A stretch of 33,356 bases of DNA from assembly GCA_964520585.1 (NCBI GenBank), contig CAZFOO010000038.1, positions 1-33,356 of the forward strand, read 5' to 3'. Source of the stretch: PXAP01 sp964520585 (GTDB lineage Bacteria > Bacteroidota > Bacteroidia > Bacteroidales > PUMT01). The notes under the pieces are model-generated. The model ran no database searches. It was not told where the DNA came from and saw only the letters and a list, made by a program, of their open reading frames with translations. This document shows positions 15,968-24,313 of the stretch, in pieces. The position numbers were made by a program, and so were the translations under genes. How positions within the stretch are numbered: the stretch's first letter is position 1; each line of letters opens with the position of its first letter.

Positions 15968-17191
15968 TCAATCGCTATTTAGAGCCTCCTGCAAAGAAAT
16001 AAGATCGCCGCTGCGCACAGCAACAATGAATGCATCAGGAAAAACTTCCGATATGATCTTCCGGTAAGCAACAATATCATCCAGGGTGGCGGTACCACCT
16101 ACAACATATTTGAAAAGTCCGTCTGATTCATATACCTCAACATCTTCCAATCCGTTAAAAAAACCTGAATCCAGAGGAATATTGTTTCTTGATGACCCGA
16201 TCTGAACTTTGAATGTAATCTTTTCATTCTCAACGGAAGTGCCGGAATTATTACTTTCGTGATATCCGGAATTTCCTGAATTTCCTGAATTATGGGCGTC
16301 GGTAAGACCATCCGGATTGGATTGGTTAGTTTGATTTGAATACATTTCAGCAGTCGAAGCATAAAGCGCATCGCTCTTTCTTTCAAGGTTAACTTTGTAA
16401 TCTCTGAACGCCCTGAAAATTGCGGAAGCAATATATGTCTGTCCCTCTTCCGACAGAAGATAACGTTCTTCGTCCTCATTGGAAATAAAACCCATTTCAA
16501 TAAGAACACTCGGCATTGTCGTCTGCCAGAGAACCAGAAACCCGGCCTGCCTTACTCCCCTGTCTATTCGCCCAACCCGCTCCCTGAACTGATCCTGCAC
16601 ATAAGAAGCAAAGTTGAGACTTTGGCCTAAAAAAGTATTTTGCATCAGAGAAAAAATAATATATGATTCCGGAGAATTGGGGTCAAAACCATCATACTGT
16701 TCATCATAATCATCTTCTATCAATATCACTGAATTTTCTTTCCTGGCAACTTCAAGATTTTCCTTTGAGGTATGGAGCCCCATCACAAAAGTATCCGTTC
16801 CCCTTACCCGCCTGTTAGTATTAGCATTTGCATGGATAGATATAAAAAGATCTGCATTGGCCTTGTTAGCTATCTCGGCACGCCGGTGCAGTTCTATAAA
16901 CTCATCGGTGCTTCTGGTATATATGACCTCAACATCTGGCAAATACTCATTTATATATTCACCGAGCCGGAGTGATATATCCAATACAATATCCTTCTCC
17001 TTGCTTCTCTTTCCTATTGCCCCCGGGTCCTTACCTCCGTGACCCGGATCTATGACGACCCGTTTGAGTCTGTAGGCACCTTTATCAATTCCGCCATAAA
17101 GGGGAAATGAGAAAAATAATGCATAAAAAGCAAGAATAAATATAGAAATCCGTTTAGATTGATAAAAAGTTATATTCAAATATCCTGGCAT
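15968..17191 (-). CDS. N-acetylmuramoyl-L-alanine amidase with SPOR-like C-terminus
   Basis: This 407-residue Amidase_3 enzyme cleaves the bond between MurNAc and the stem peptide, acting in cell-wall remodelling and cell separation. An N-terminal signal or anchor (about residues 13-34) precedes the catalytic domain (about 43-275). Zinc ligands are H51 in VIDPGHGG, E65 and H120 in SIHANA; the catalytic glutamate is E232 in VLIEMGFISN. A flexible linker rich in N, S and G (about 290-315, with NSG repeats) leads to a C-terminal domain (about 325-400), FKVQIGS through PDAFIVA, that resembles SPOR peptidoglycan-binding repeats. GGAG lies six bases before the ATG. It is divergent from the LptD-like gene and upstream of the MCE gene, an envelope-focused neighbourhood. 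Confidence 0.92.
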   Translation of the reverse strand: MPGYLNITFYQSKRISIFILAFYALFFSFPLYGGIDKGAYRLKRVVIDPGHGGKDPGAIGKRSKEKDIVLDISLRLGEYINEYLPDVEVIYTRSTDEFIELHRRAEIANKANADLFISIHANANTNRRVRGTDTFVMGLHTSKENLEVARKENSVILIEDDYDEQYDGFDPNSPESYIIFSLMQNTFLGQSLNFASYVQDQFRERVGRIDRGVRQAGFLVLWQTTMPSVLIEMGFISNEDEERYLLSEEGQTYIASAIFRAFRDYKVNLERKSDALYASTAEMYSNQTNQSNPDGLTDAHNSGNSGNSGYHESNNSGTSVENEKITFKVQIGSSRNNIPLDSGFFNGLEDVEVYESDGLFKYVVGGTATLDDIVAYRKIISEVFPDAFIVAVRSGDLISLQEALNSD

Positions 17192-17220
17192 TGATCTCCA
17201 ATTTGATTTTATTGGTTAGT

Positions 17221-17261
17221 TTTGGGGTCTGAAATTCTAAACTGATATCTTTACAAAAATA
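17221..17261. promoter_or_regulatory. Possible divergent promoters between amidase and lptD
   Basis: On the plus strand, TTTG (17221-17224), a 21-base spacer and TATCTTTA (17246-17253) approximate the Bacteroidota promoter, with one mismatch in the -7 element, about 20 bases before the lptD start. On the minus strand, TATTTTTG (17254-17261) matches TAnnTTTG for the amidase but lacks a -33 element. The two would overlap closely. Confidence 0.3.
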
Positions 17262-17272
17262 GTATAATAAAA

Positions 17273-19990
17273 TTGCATAAGAAGAATTCCATTAAGCTTT
17301 TTAAGCTGTTCTCCTTAATTATTCCTTTAATTTTGTTGTGGTTCTTTCAATTTACACCGGTCCATTCCCAGGAAAGAAGCTCAGCACCGGACACCTTGTT
17401 CCCTGAAGAGAACCTTCAGCCAGTCCTCCCTGCCTCTCAATCCCCTGAGCAACAACAAAATAACCAAAGCAATTTACTCGCCTCAAAAGTCGAATATAAC
17501 GCTGCAGATTCAATTGATTTCTCAGTGAGTGAACAAAAGCTGTTTCTTTGGGGCGAAGCCTTTGTAAAGTACGAAAGTATTGAACTCAATGCAGATTATA
17601 TTGAAATTGATCTTGCTAATAATGAATTGTTTGCCAGCGGAATTACCGACAGTCTAGGCAATGTAACCGGCAGGCCCGTAATGACAGAAGGCGGAGAAAC
17701 ATTTGAGGCAGCATCGATGAGATATAATTTTGAAACAAAAAGGGGACTTACATCCGGCATCATTACTGAGCAGGAAGGAGGTTTTCTGCATGGTGAAAAT
17801 GCTAAAAGGCATGATAATGGACATCTTCATATCCGAGGAGGAAAATATACCTCGTGTGATGCCGATCATCCCCACTTCTATATAGCACTTACAAGGGCAA
17901 AGGTTATTCCCGATGACAAGGTGATATCCGGTCCTGCTTATCTGGTAATTGAAGATATTCCCTTACCACTGGCAGTTCCTTTTGGATTTTTCCCGAACAA
18001 ACCTGACCATAAATCAGGTATACTTTTCCCCACATACGGAGAAGAAACCAGCAGGGGTTTTTATCTCCGTGGCGCCGGATACTATCTTAATCTGAATGAA
18101 TATTTTGATCTGAGGTTAACGGGAGATATATATAGTCTTGGTTCATGGAAGGTTGATGCCAGTTCAAATTATCGCAAAAGGTACAGGTATAATGGCAGCT
18201 TCAGGTACGCCTATTCAAATAATGTTACCGGAGAGAGAGGATTTGCAAATTACCAGAAGAACACATCCTACAATATTGCCTGGCAGCACCGTCAGGATGC
18301 CAAAGCCTCTCCTTACAGCAATTTTTCCGCCAGTGTAAATTTCGGGTCCAGTTCATTTAATAAGTTCAATACGGTAAATCCTGATGCCTATGCTAAAAAT
18401 ACAGCACAGTCGAGTGTCTCATTTAGTCACCGGTGGCCTGATTCCCCCTTTTCCCTAACCAGTAATGTAAGTGCCAATCAAAACTTTTCGAATCAGACTG
18501 TAAACCTCAGGTTACCATCGGTAAATTTTAATATGGCACGTCAGTATCCTTTTAGAAATCCTGACAGAGTAGGTGATTCCAAATGGTATGACAATATAGA
18601 GATCAGCTATTCATCAAAGCTGGATAACAGGGTAAATACCTATGATACTCTGCTTTTTAAAAAAGAGACACTGGGGGATATGCAAAACGGCTTTCAGCAC
18701 GACATTCCTTTAAGGGCAAACTTCAGGCTTTTTAATCTTCTGAATATAACTCCGGGACTAACCTATTCGGGGGTGATGTACACAAATTCTATAAGGAAAA
18801 CCTGGGTGGAGGATTATTATGATCCTCAAAGAGAAGAGACAACACCAAGCCTGGTTACAGATACCATCCCCGGAATAGTATATGGCCACTCCGTCAACCC
18901 TAACTTCTCAACAGGTTTCAGCCAAAACATATATGGAATGTTTATGTTCCGTAATTCAAGGGTTGAGGCGATACGGCATGTAATGACCCCTTCTGTGAGC
19001 TTCAGTTTCGTACCTGATATGCAGGGACTGATGCCTGATTATTACAGGACCGTTCAACGCGATACCCTGGGAAACGAATCAACTTATTCCATTTTTGATA
19101 ATGGCATATACGGCACTCCAAGCATCAGGGGAAGAGCAGGATCAATAAGCTTCAGCCTTGCCAACAACCTGGAGATGAAAATCAGGAATGAACAGGACAC
19201 CGTCTCCCAGTCAAAAAAAGTTAAAATTCTTGACAGGTTAAATTTTTCGACCGGATATAATATTTATGCCGATTCTCTGAACTGGTCCACTATAAATATG
19301 ACAGGTAATACAAGTTTGTTTGAAAACAAAGTCCGCGTTAATTTCAATGCAGTACTTGATCCCTATGCTCTGGATGAAAATTTCAGACGGTATGATGCCT
19401 ATCAGTGGAATGTGAACCGTTCGCCGGGCAGGATAACCAGGGCGGGACTAAGTCTTACAATGGGACTTAAATCTGCTGCAGCGCCCGTCCAGGGTCCCGG
19501 TACAGATGCAACCGCACCAGATGATATGCTTCCCGATGAACCAGGCCCGGAGATGGGTCCGGGAGGAGAATTGCCACCCGGAGAGGATAGTATGTTTGAA
19601 CATCTTGATGATATTGATCCTTCAGCACATTATTATGGGGATTATGTGGATTTTAATGTGCCGTGGAACCTGAATGTTCGTTATAATCTAAACTATTCCA
19701 AACCGCGTGATCAAAGTCAGGTAAATCAAACTCTCAATTTTTCAGGAGATGTGAGCCTGACACCCAGATGGAAGATCCAGTTCAGTTCCGGATATGATTT
19801 TAGGGCAGGCGATTTCACAATGACTAATATCAATATATACCGCGATCTGCATTGCTGGGAAATGCGCTTTGGTGTGGTTCCTTTCGGATCACGAAAGAGC
19901 TGGAACTTTACCATTCAGGTAAAATCATCCCTTCTCAAGGATCTGAAATACCATGCACAAAAAAGCTGGTATGATAATTTTTTCAGATAA
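17273..19990 (+). CDS. lptD: LptD-like LPS-assembly outer-membrane protein
   Basis: LptD is the outer-membrane barrel that inserts lipopolysaccharide delivered by the Lpt bridge. This 905-residue protein has a signal peptide (about residues 8-32, ending VHSQ), an OstA/LptA-like beta-jellyroll (about 70-215) and a long region of alternating polar/aromatic strands (about 225-905). FPNKPDHKSGILFPTYGEE near 245 is the typical LptD transition segment. A Pro/Gly/acid-rich insert lies near 745-780, probably an exposed loop. The only start that keeps the signal peptide is TTG at 17273: an in-frame stop lies 30 bases upstream and no ATG intervenes. It is divergent from the amidase. The LptE partner is not in view. 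Confidence 0.85.
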   Translation: MHKKNSIKLFKLFSLIIPLILLWFFQFTPVHSQERSSAPDTLFPEENLQPVLPASQSPEQQQNNQSNLLASKVEYNAADSIDFSVSEQKLFLWGEAFVKYESIELNADYIEIDLANNELFASGITDSLGNVTGRPVMTEGGETFEAASMRYNFETKRGLTSGIITEQEGGFLHGENAKRHDNGHLHIRGGKYTSCDADHPHFYIALTRAKVIPDDKVISGPAYLVIEDIPLPLAVPFGFFPNKPDHKSGILFPTYGEETSRGFYLRGAGYYLNLNEYFDLRLTGDIYSLGSWKVDASSNYRKRYRYNGSFRYAYSNNVTGERGFANYQKNTSYNIAWQHRQDAKASPYSNFSASVNFGSSSFNKFNTVNPDAYAKNTAQSSVSFSHRWPDSPFSLTSNVSANQNFSNQTVNLRLPSVNFNMARQYPFRNPDRVGDSKWYDNIEISYSSKLDNRVNTYDTLLFKKETLGDMQNGFQHDIPLRANFRLFNLLNITPGLTYSGVMYTNSIRKTWVEDYYDPQREETTPSLVTDTIPGIVYGHSVNPNFSTGFSQNIYGMFMFRNSRVEAIRHVMTPSVSFSFVPDMQGLMPDYYRTVQRDTLGNESTYSIFDNGIYGTPSIRGRAGSISFSLANNLEMKIRNEQDTVSQSKKVKILDRLNFSTGYNIYADSLNWSTINMTGNTSLFENKVRVNFNAVLDPYALDENFRRYDAYQWNVNRSPGRITRAGLSLTMGLKSAAAPVQGPGTDATAPDDMLPDEPGPEMGPGGELPPGEDSMFEHLDDIDPSAHYYGDYVDFNVPWNLNVRYNLNYSKPRDQSQVNQTLNFSGDVSLTPRWKIQFSSGYDFRAGDFTMTNINIYRDLHCWEMRFGVVPFGSRKSWNFTIQVKSSLLKDLKYHAQKSWYDNFFR

Positions 19991-20081
19991 TTATAATATC
20001 TTTCTTATTCATAGATAAGATATTTCACAACCGGATAACAATATTTCAATTCTCACGGATAAATAATTTAAATTTTTAACC

Positions 20082-20459
20082 ATGAAAAAAATAATAAAAA
20101 CGTCAAATGCCCCAAAAGCAGTGGGACCTTATTCCCAGGCAGTGGAAATAAACGGCACACTTTATATTTCCGGACAACTTCCTATGGATCCCTTAACAGG
20201 AAAAATTGTTGACGGTGGTATAAAAGAGCAAACCCGGCAGGTAATGGAAAATATTTCCGCTTTATTGAATGAAGCCGGTTATGATTTTTCCAATGTGGTT
20301 AAGTCAACTTGCCTGTTGACAACTATGGATAATTTCCAGGCGATGAATGAGGTTTATGCCGGCTACTACCCCGAAGACCCTCCTGCCAGGGCGGCATATG
20401 CAGTGGTCAACCTTCCCCTGGGAGTTATGGTCGAAATAGAGACAATTGCTGCCAGATAA
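20082..20459 (+). CDS. ridA: RidA-family enamine/imine deaminase
   Basis: RidA hydrolyses reactive enamine and imine intermediates, such as 2-aminoacrylate made by PLP enzymes, protecting cells from damage. The 125-residue length is standard. Motifs include NAPKAVGPYSQAV (8-20), LYISGQLPMDPLTG, VVKSTCLLTTMDNF, and PARAAYAVVNLPLG with the substrate-binding arginine, ending VEIETIAAR. The ATG has no Shine-Dalgarno site. It lies 91 bp after lptD on the same strand and is probably transcribed alone or with it. Downstream lies an imperfect copy of its own last codons, and then a strong bidirectional terminator. Confidence 0.95.
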   Translation: MKKIIKTSNAPKAVGPYSQAVEINGTLYISGQLPMDPLTGKIVDGGIKEQTRQVMENISALLNEAGYDFSNVVKSTCLLTTMDNFQAMNEVYAGYYPEDPPARAAYAVVNLPLGVMVEIETIAAR

Positions 20460-20505
20460 AATTTTGCCATCTTTGTGATTATCCTTCCCTCCTTTTGTTA
20501 TAGAA

Positions 20506-20526
20506 GAAATTGAGACAATTGCTGCC
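20506..20526 (+). repeat. Partial duplicate of the ridA 3' end
   Basis: This 21-base segment matches ridA 20433-20453 at 20 of 21 positions, coding again for EIETIAA, 73 bp downstream. The copy sits in an open frame from 20479 that lacks the rest of RidA. It looks like a remnant of a local duplication, though a chance match cannot be excluded. Confidence 0.5.
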
Positions 20527-20645
20527 TGGTATAATTTACCGTACAGATATCCGGTATTGGCACCAGCTGCAAAACACACCTCTCTTATATACTGCTACTT
20601 ACAGCAACCCACTGCCTTCAAAAAATATATTATAATGACCTGACT

Positions 20646-20698
20646 ATCAATACACAAAAGAGGCTGTCTGAAACAGACAGCCTCTTTTGTGTATTGAT
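20646..20698. terminator. Strong bidirectional terminator between ridA and rplI
   Basis: A perfect 25-bp inverted repeat (arms 20646-20670 and 20674-20698) surrounds a three-base AAA loop. The stem core AGGCTGTCTG is G/C-rich and is bordered by AAAAG and CTTTT, so both strands end the hairpin in a T-rich stretch. It lies between convergent ridA (plus) and rplI (minus), the expected place for a shared terminator. Confidence 0.9.
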
Positions 20699-20711
20699 TA
20701 GCTTTTATAAT

Positions 20712-21158
20712 CTATTCAGGAACAATCTCAAACTCGATATCAACTTTAATATCTTTATAAAGTTTTACAGTTGCTGTATATGTTCCGACTTCCTTAATCA
20801 CATCGTCTTTGATGGTGATGTTTTTACGCTCAATATCAAATCCCATCTTATTCAGCGATTCAGCTATCTGAATAGTGTTTACCGATCCGAAGATTTTACC
20901 CTTGGTACTGGTCTTGGCCCCAATGGTAATTTTTGTTCCTTCCATTTTCGATTGCATAGCCGTTGCATCTTCTCTAAGCTTCTCTTCCTTATGGGCTCTC
21001 TGCCTTTGATTTTCGGCATGCATCTTCTTCGCTGATGGAGAGGCCATTACAGCAATACCCTGGGGAATAAGAAAATTTCTGCCATAGCCATCCTTTACCG
21101 TAACAATATCATCGGCATGCCCCAGGTTAGGTACATCCTGTTTTAAAATAATATCCAT
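20712..21158 (-). CDS. rplI: 50S ribosomal protein L9
   Basis: This 148-residue L9 binds 23S rRNA at the base of the L1 stalk. The N-terminal domain shows the family signature, MDIILKQDVPNLGHADDIV then VKDGYGRNFLIPQGIA (residues about 22-38). A long charged connecting helix (about 45-75) and a C-terminal domain follow. It is the third gene of rpsF-rpsR-rplI, 18 bp after rpsR. A perfect AGGAGG (21166-21171) lies seven bases before the ATG, unusual in this phylum. Confidence 0.97.
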   Translation of the reverse strand: MDIILKQDVPNLGHADDIVTVKDGYGRNFLIPQGIAVMASPSAKKMHAENQRQRAHKEEKLREDATAMQSKMEGTKITIGAKTSTKGKIFGSVNTIQIAESLNKMGFDIERKNITIKDDVIKEVGTYTATVKLYKDIKVDIEFEIVPE

Positions 21159-21165
21159 TTTGTTT

Positions 21166-21171
21166 CCTCCT
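21166..21171 (-). promoter_or_regulatory. Perfect Shine-Dalgarno site of rplI
   Basis: AGGAGG lies in the 18-bp gap between rpsR and rplI, seven bases before the rplI ATG. As it is non-coding, it is not a by-product of codon use. Most other genes in the window have no such site. Confidence 0.8.
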
Positions 21172-21176
21172 ATTTA

Positions 21177-21446
21177 TTATTTTAACATATCCGTTACATA
21201 GGGCAGTAAAGCCAGATGACGGGCGCGTTTAATTGCTGTTGACAATTTTCTCTGATACTTAAGTGATGTTCCTGTGATGCGGCGGGGCAAAATTTTGCCC
21301 TGCTCATTGAGGAATTTCTTAAGGAATTCAGGATCCTTGTAATCAATATATTTAATTTTGTTCTTCTTGAAACGACAATACTTTTTCTTTTTTATCTCCA
21401 CCGTAGGGGGAGTAAGATATCTGATTTCTGATTGATTTTGAGCCAT
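21177..21446 (-). CDS. rpsR: 30S ribosomal protein S18
   Basis: This 89-residue S18 pairs with S6 in the platform of the small subunit. The core matches the family: KKKYCRFKKNKIKYIDYKD, then LKKFLNEQGKILPRRITGTS and KYQRKLSTAIKRARHLALLPY, with about 15 extra N-terminal residues. It begins 3 bp after rpsF. AGGAGG (21455-21460) lies eight bases before the ATG, inside the last codons of rpsF (KKEE then stop). Confidence 0.97.
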   Translation of the reverse strand: MAQNQSEIRYLTPPTVEIKKKKYCRFKKNKIKYIDYKDPEFLKKFLNEQGKILPRRITGTSLKYQRKLSTAIKRARHLALLPYVTDMLK

Positions 21447-21449
21447 GGC

Positions 21450-21803
21450 CTATTCCTCCTTTTTAGTTTCTTTGTTTACATTGGAACGTCTCTTTTCACT
21501 GTATTCAATGGCATATTTATCCATACGGAAAGTAAGAAACCTGATTATACGCTCATCACGCTTGTATTCAGTTTCAAGTTTTGCCACCAATTCACCAGGT
21601 CCCCTGAATTCAAAATGATTATAAAAACCTGTAGATTTGTTATTTATGGGATAGGCCAATTTCCTTAATCCCCAGTCCGCATGATGGACTATTTCTCCTT
21701 CATTGTCAGTAATTATTTTTCTGACCTTTTCAACCGCTTCCTTCATCTGGGCTTCAGACAAAACGGGAGTTACAATGAAAACGGTTTCATACTGGTTTAA
21801 CAT
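21450..21803 (-). CDS. rpsF: 30S ribosomal protein S6
   Basis: This 117-residue S6 begins MLNQYETVFIVTPVLSEAQ and contains GLRKLAYPINNKSTGFYNHF, the family's RNA- and S18-binding region, then a charged C-terminal tail ending KKEE. It is the first gene of the operon, preceded by a well-formed Bacteroidota promoter and a leader of about 30 bases with no Shine-Dalgarno site, in contrast to the two following genes. The leader looks too short for the S6:S18-binding leader RNA known in other bacteria. Confidence 0.97.
   Translation of the reverse strand: MLNQYETVFIVTPVLSEAQMKEAVEKVRKIITDNEGEIVHHADWGLRKLAYPINNKSTGFYNHFEFRGPGELVAKLETEYKRDERIIRFLTFRMDKYAIEYSEKRRSNVNKETKKEE
21455..21460 (-). promoter_or_regulatory. 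Perfect Shine-Dalgarno site of rpsR
   Basis: AGGAGG is centred about eleven bases before the rpsR ATG, within the final KKEE codons of rpsF. Because KEE codons can give this string by chance, the support is weaker than for rplI, but two such sites in one operon reinforce each other. Confidence 0.65.
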
Positions 21804-21840
21804 AGATTATAATATTAAATGATTTTAATTAAACAGGCTG

Positions 21841-21871
21841 CAAAAGTAATAACTTTTTCCTTTTTCTCAAA
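21841..21871 (-). promoter_or_regulatory. Promoter of the rpsF-rpsR-rplI operon
   Basis: On the minus strand, TTTG (21868-21871), a 19-base spacer and TACTTTTG (21841-21848) match exactly the Bacteroidota primary sigma-factor consensus TTTG-N19-21-TAnnTTTG. Transcription would begin near 21835, leaving a leader of about 30 bases before the rpsF ATG. Confidence 0.8.
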
Positions 21872-21991
21872 AGTATTTATGCTAATGTTGCATAATAAGA
21901 AATGGATAAAGTATATTTATGATCAGTTTATTGAAATAACTATATATTTTTAAAATTCATCAATTTATCATTATTAGACAATATACTTACT

Positions 21992-24313
21992 ATGAAACTT
22001 TATCAATTTGCCTCATTTCTCCTGTTCGTGACTTATTGCTTAAGCGGATGCCAGAGTGAGCAGTCCCCAAATGACTCATCATGGAAACTTTGGTACGACG
22101 AGCCTGCATCGGAATGGACAGAAGCCCTGCCACTGGGTAACGGTCGCATTGGTGCTATGGTTTTCGGCGGTACTGAAAAAGAACAAATCCAGTTCAACGA
22201 AGAAACTCTCTGGCAGGGAGAACCACATGACTATTCCAACAAAGGTTCATGGCAATATCTTGACGAAATCCGCAATCTTCTGAGTCAGGGGAAACAGGCA
22301 GAAGCTGAAAAGCTGGCGATGGAAAACTTTATGAGTGTCCCTTTGAGGCAAAAGGCTTACCAGCCGTTTGGAGACCTGTGGATAAATTTTCCCGGCCACG
22401 AGGAAGTCACCGATTACCATCGCGAGCTGGATCTAAATACAGCAAAGGTTAATGTTTCTTATTTGAATGATAACGTCAATTTCAGGCGTTCATATTTTGT
22501 GAGCCGGCCAGACGAGGTTTTAGTAGCCGGTTTTTCGGCGGACAAACAGAATTCACTTTCTTTCGATGTAGCTCTTACTGCAGAACATAAGAATTTCAAA
22601 ACTGAGATTATAAACGGCAATGAGCTCTATTTAAGAGTAAAAGTGGAAGATGGCGCAATGGAAGGTTATGCCCTGCTACAAATTCAGCAGGAGGACGGTG
22701 ATATTTCAGTTGAAAACAATAAGCTTAAAATTGAGAATGCAACAAGTGCCTTGCTGACGTTAACTGCTGCCACCAATTTCGAAAGTCCGGAAGAACTAAC
22801 TGTTGATCCACAACAAAAATGCCGTGAAATAACCGGTCTGGTAGATTTAACGGATGGTTACAATGAATTTGAAGCAAGGCATCTTGCCGAATATCAACCC
22901 TATTTTAACCGGTTTAACCTAAGCCTGGGGGGTGAAGATAATGATACAATACCAACAGATCAGAGAATTATCAATAAACTGGAAGCATCCGATCCACACC
23001 TGGCCGCACTTTATGTCCAGTATGGCCGCTACCTGCTTATTGCCAGCAGTCGTCCGGGTACATATCCCGCCAACCTCCAGGGAATATGGAATAAAGACCT
23101 CTCACCTTCCTGGGATAGTAAATATACGGTGAACATCAACACAGAAATGAATTACTGGCCGGCAGAGGTTCTTAACCTCCCCGAATTACACGAACCGCTG
23201 TTCACGCTTATTGATGAAGTAGCCACTTCAGGTGAGGTTACAGCACAGGAACATTATAACCTGCCGGGATGGGTACTGCATCATAACACGGACCAGTGGC
23301 GCGGTACCGCCCCCATTAACCATTCCAATCATGGTATATGGCCTACCGGTGGTGCATGGCTATGTCACCATATCTGGGAACATTACCTTTACAACCCGGA
23401 CCCGGAATTTCTGCGGCAAAAATTTCCTGTGCTACGCGATGCAGCTCTTTTCTTTTCGGGTTTCCTTATCCGCGATGAAGAGACCGGGTGGCTGATAAGT
23501 TCACCATCCAACTCCCCGGAAATTGGTGGACTGGTGGCAGGACCCACCATGGATCACTCCATAATCCGGAGTTTGTTTGACATTGTGGTAGAGGCATCTG
23601 ATATATTGCGGACTGACAGGGAATTTGCCGGTCACCTGGAAGAATTGATACCGCAAATTGCACCTTACCAGATAGGACAATACGGGCAACTGCAAGAATG
23701 GATGGAGGATAAGGATGATCCACAAAACAAACACCGGCATGTTTCTCATTTGTGGGCAATGCATCCGGGCAATGAAATTAATTGGCAGGATACACCTGAA
23801 TTAATGGAAGCAGCCAGGCAATCACTGATTTTCCGGGGTGATGAAGGTACAGGTTGGAGCCTCGCCTGGAAGATTAATTTCTGGGCAAGATTTAAAGATG
23901 GCGACCACGCGTGGTCAATGGTAAACACATTGCTGCAGCCGGCTGAATATCCTGGACGTAATATTCGTGGCGGTTCATATGCCAACCTTTTCGATGCCCA
24001 TCCTCCCTTCCAGATCGATGGAAATTTTGGCGGAGCAGCAGGGATAATTGAAATGCTAATGCAAAGTCATATTGAGGGAATTGAGCTGCTTCCCGCGTTA
24101 CCCGCTGACCTTCCTTCTGGATGGGTGAAAGGAGTCAGGGCACGTGGTGGTTTTGAGCTTGAATTTTCCTGGGAAAACAATGAACTTTTGCATGTAAATA
24201 TTTTGTCACTTGCTGGAGAGCCATTGAAAATCAGAAATAATAACCGTCAATTCGAACTTGAAACACAAAAAGGAGAACGGATAGAACTTGACGGCATGCT
24301 GCAACCGTTATAG
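21992..24313 (+). CDS. GH95-family glycosidase lipoprotein (alpha-L-fucosidase type)
   Basis: This 773-residue protein has a lipoprotein signal with lipobox LSGC (cysteine about residue 19), placing it on a membrane surface. The N-terminal beta domain starts with LWYDEPASEWTEALPLGNGRIGAMVFGG, the hallmark of GH95 and related enzymes. The (alpha/alpha)6 catalytic domain contains LHHNTDQWRG and GIWPTGGAWLC near 430-455, SSPSNSPE near 505, RHVSHLWAMHPG near 577, and FQIDGNFGG near 670. GH95 enzymes are inverting 1,2-alpha-L-fucosidases; some act on alpha-L-galactosides. The catalytic N, E and D appear to be present in the HNTD, SPSNSPE and QIDGN motifs, by analogy with the Bifidobacterium enzyme. 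It stands alone, with no SusC/SusD pair nearby. Its exact substrate is unknown. Confidence 0.88.
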   Translation: MKLYQFASFLLFVTYCLSGCQSEQSPNDSSWKLWYDEPASEWTEALPLGNGRIGAMVFGGTEKEQIQFNEETLWQGEPHDYSNKGSWQYLDEIRNLLSQGKQAEAEKLAMENFMSVPLRQKAYQPFGDLWINFPGHEEVTDYHRELDLNTAKVNVSYLNDNVNFRRSYFVSRPDEVLVAGFSADKQNSLSFDVALTAEHKNFKTEIINGNELYLRVKVEDGAMEGYALLQIQQEDGDISVENNKLKIENATSALLTLTAATNFESPEELTVDPQQKCREITGLVDLTDGYNEFEARHLAEYQPYFNRFNLSLGGEDNDTIPTDQRIINKLEASDPHLAALYVQYGRYLLIASSRPGTYPANLQGIWNKDLSPSWDSKYTVNINTEMNYWPAEVLNLPELHEPLFTLIDEVATSGEVTAQEHYNLPGWVLHHNTDQWRGTAPINHSNHGIWPTGGAWLCHHIWEHYLYNPDPEFLRQKFPVLRDAALFFSGFLIRDEETGWLISSPSNSPEIGGLVAGPTMDHSIIRSLFDIVVEASDILRTDREFAGHLEELIPQIAPYQIGQYGQLQEWMEDKDDPQNKHRHVSHLWAMHPGNEINWQDTPELMEAARQSLIFRGDEGTGWSLAWKINFWARFKDGDHAWSMVNTLLQPAEYPGRNIRGGSYANLFDAHPPFQIDGNFGGAAGIIEMLMQSHIEGIELLPALPADLPSGWVKGVRARGGFELEFSWENNELLHVNILSLAGEPLKIRNNNRQFELETQKGERIELDGMLQPL

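Noticed and set aside
16255..16300. Short tandem repeat that might suggest a repeat array
   Set aside because: It encodes NSG-type units in the flexible linker of the amidase and is simple low-complexity coding sequence, not a CRISPR or mobile repeat.
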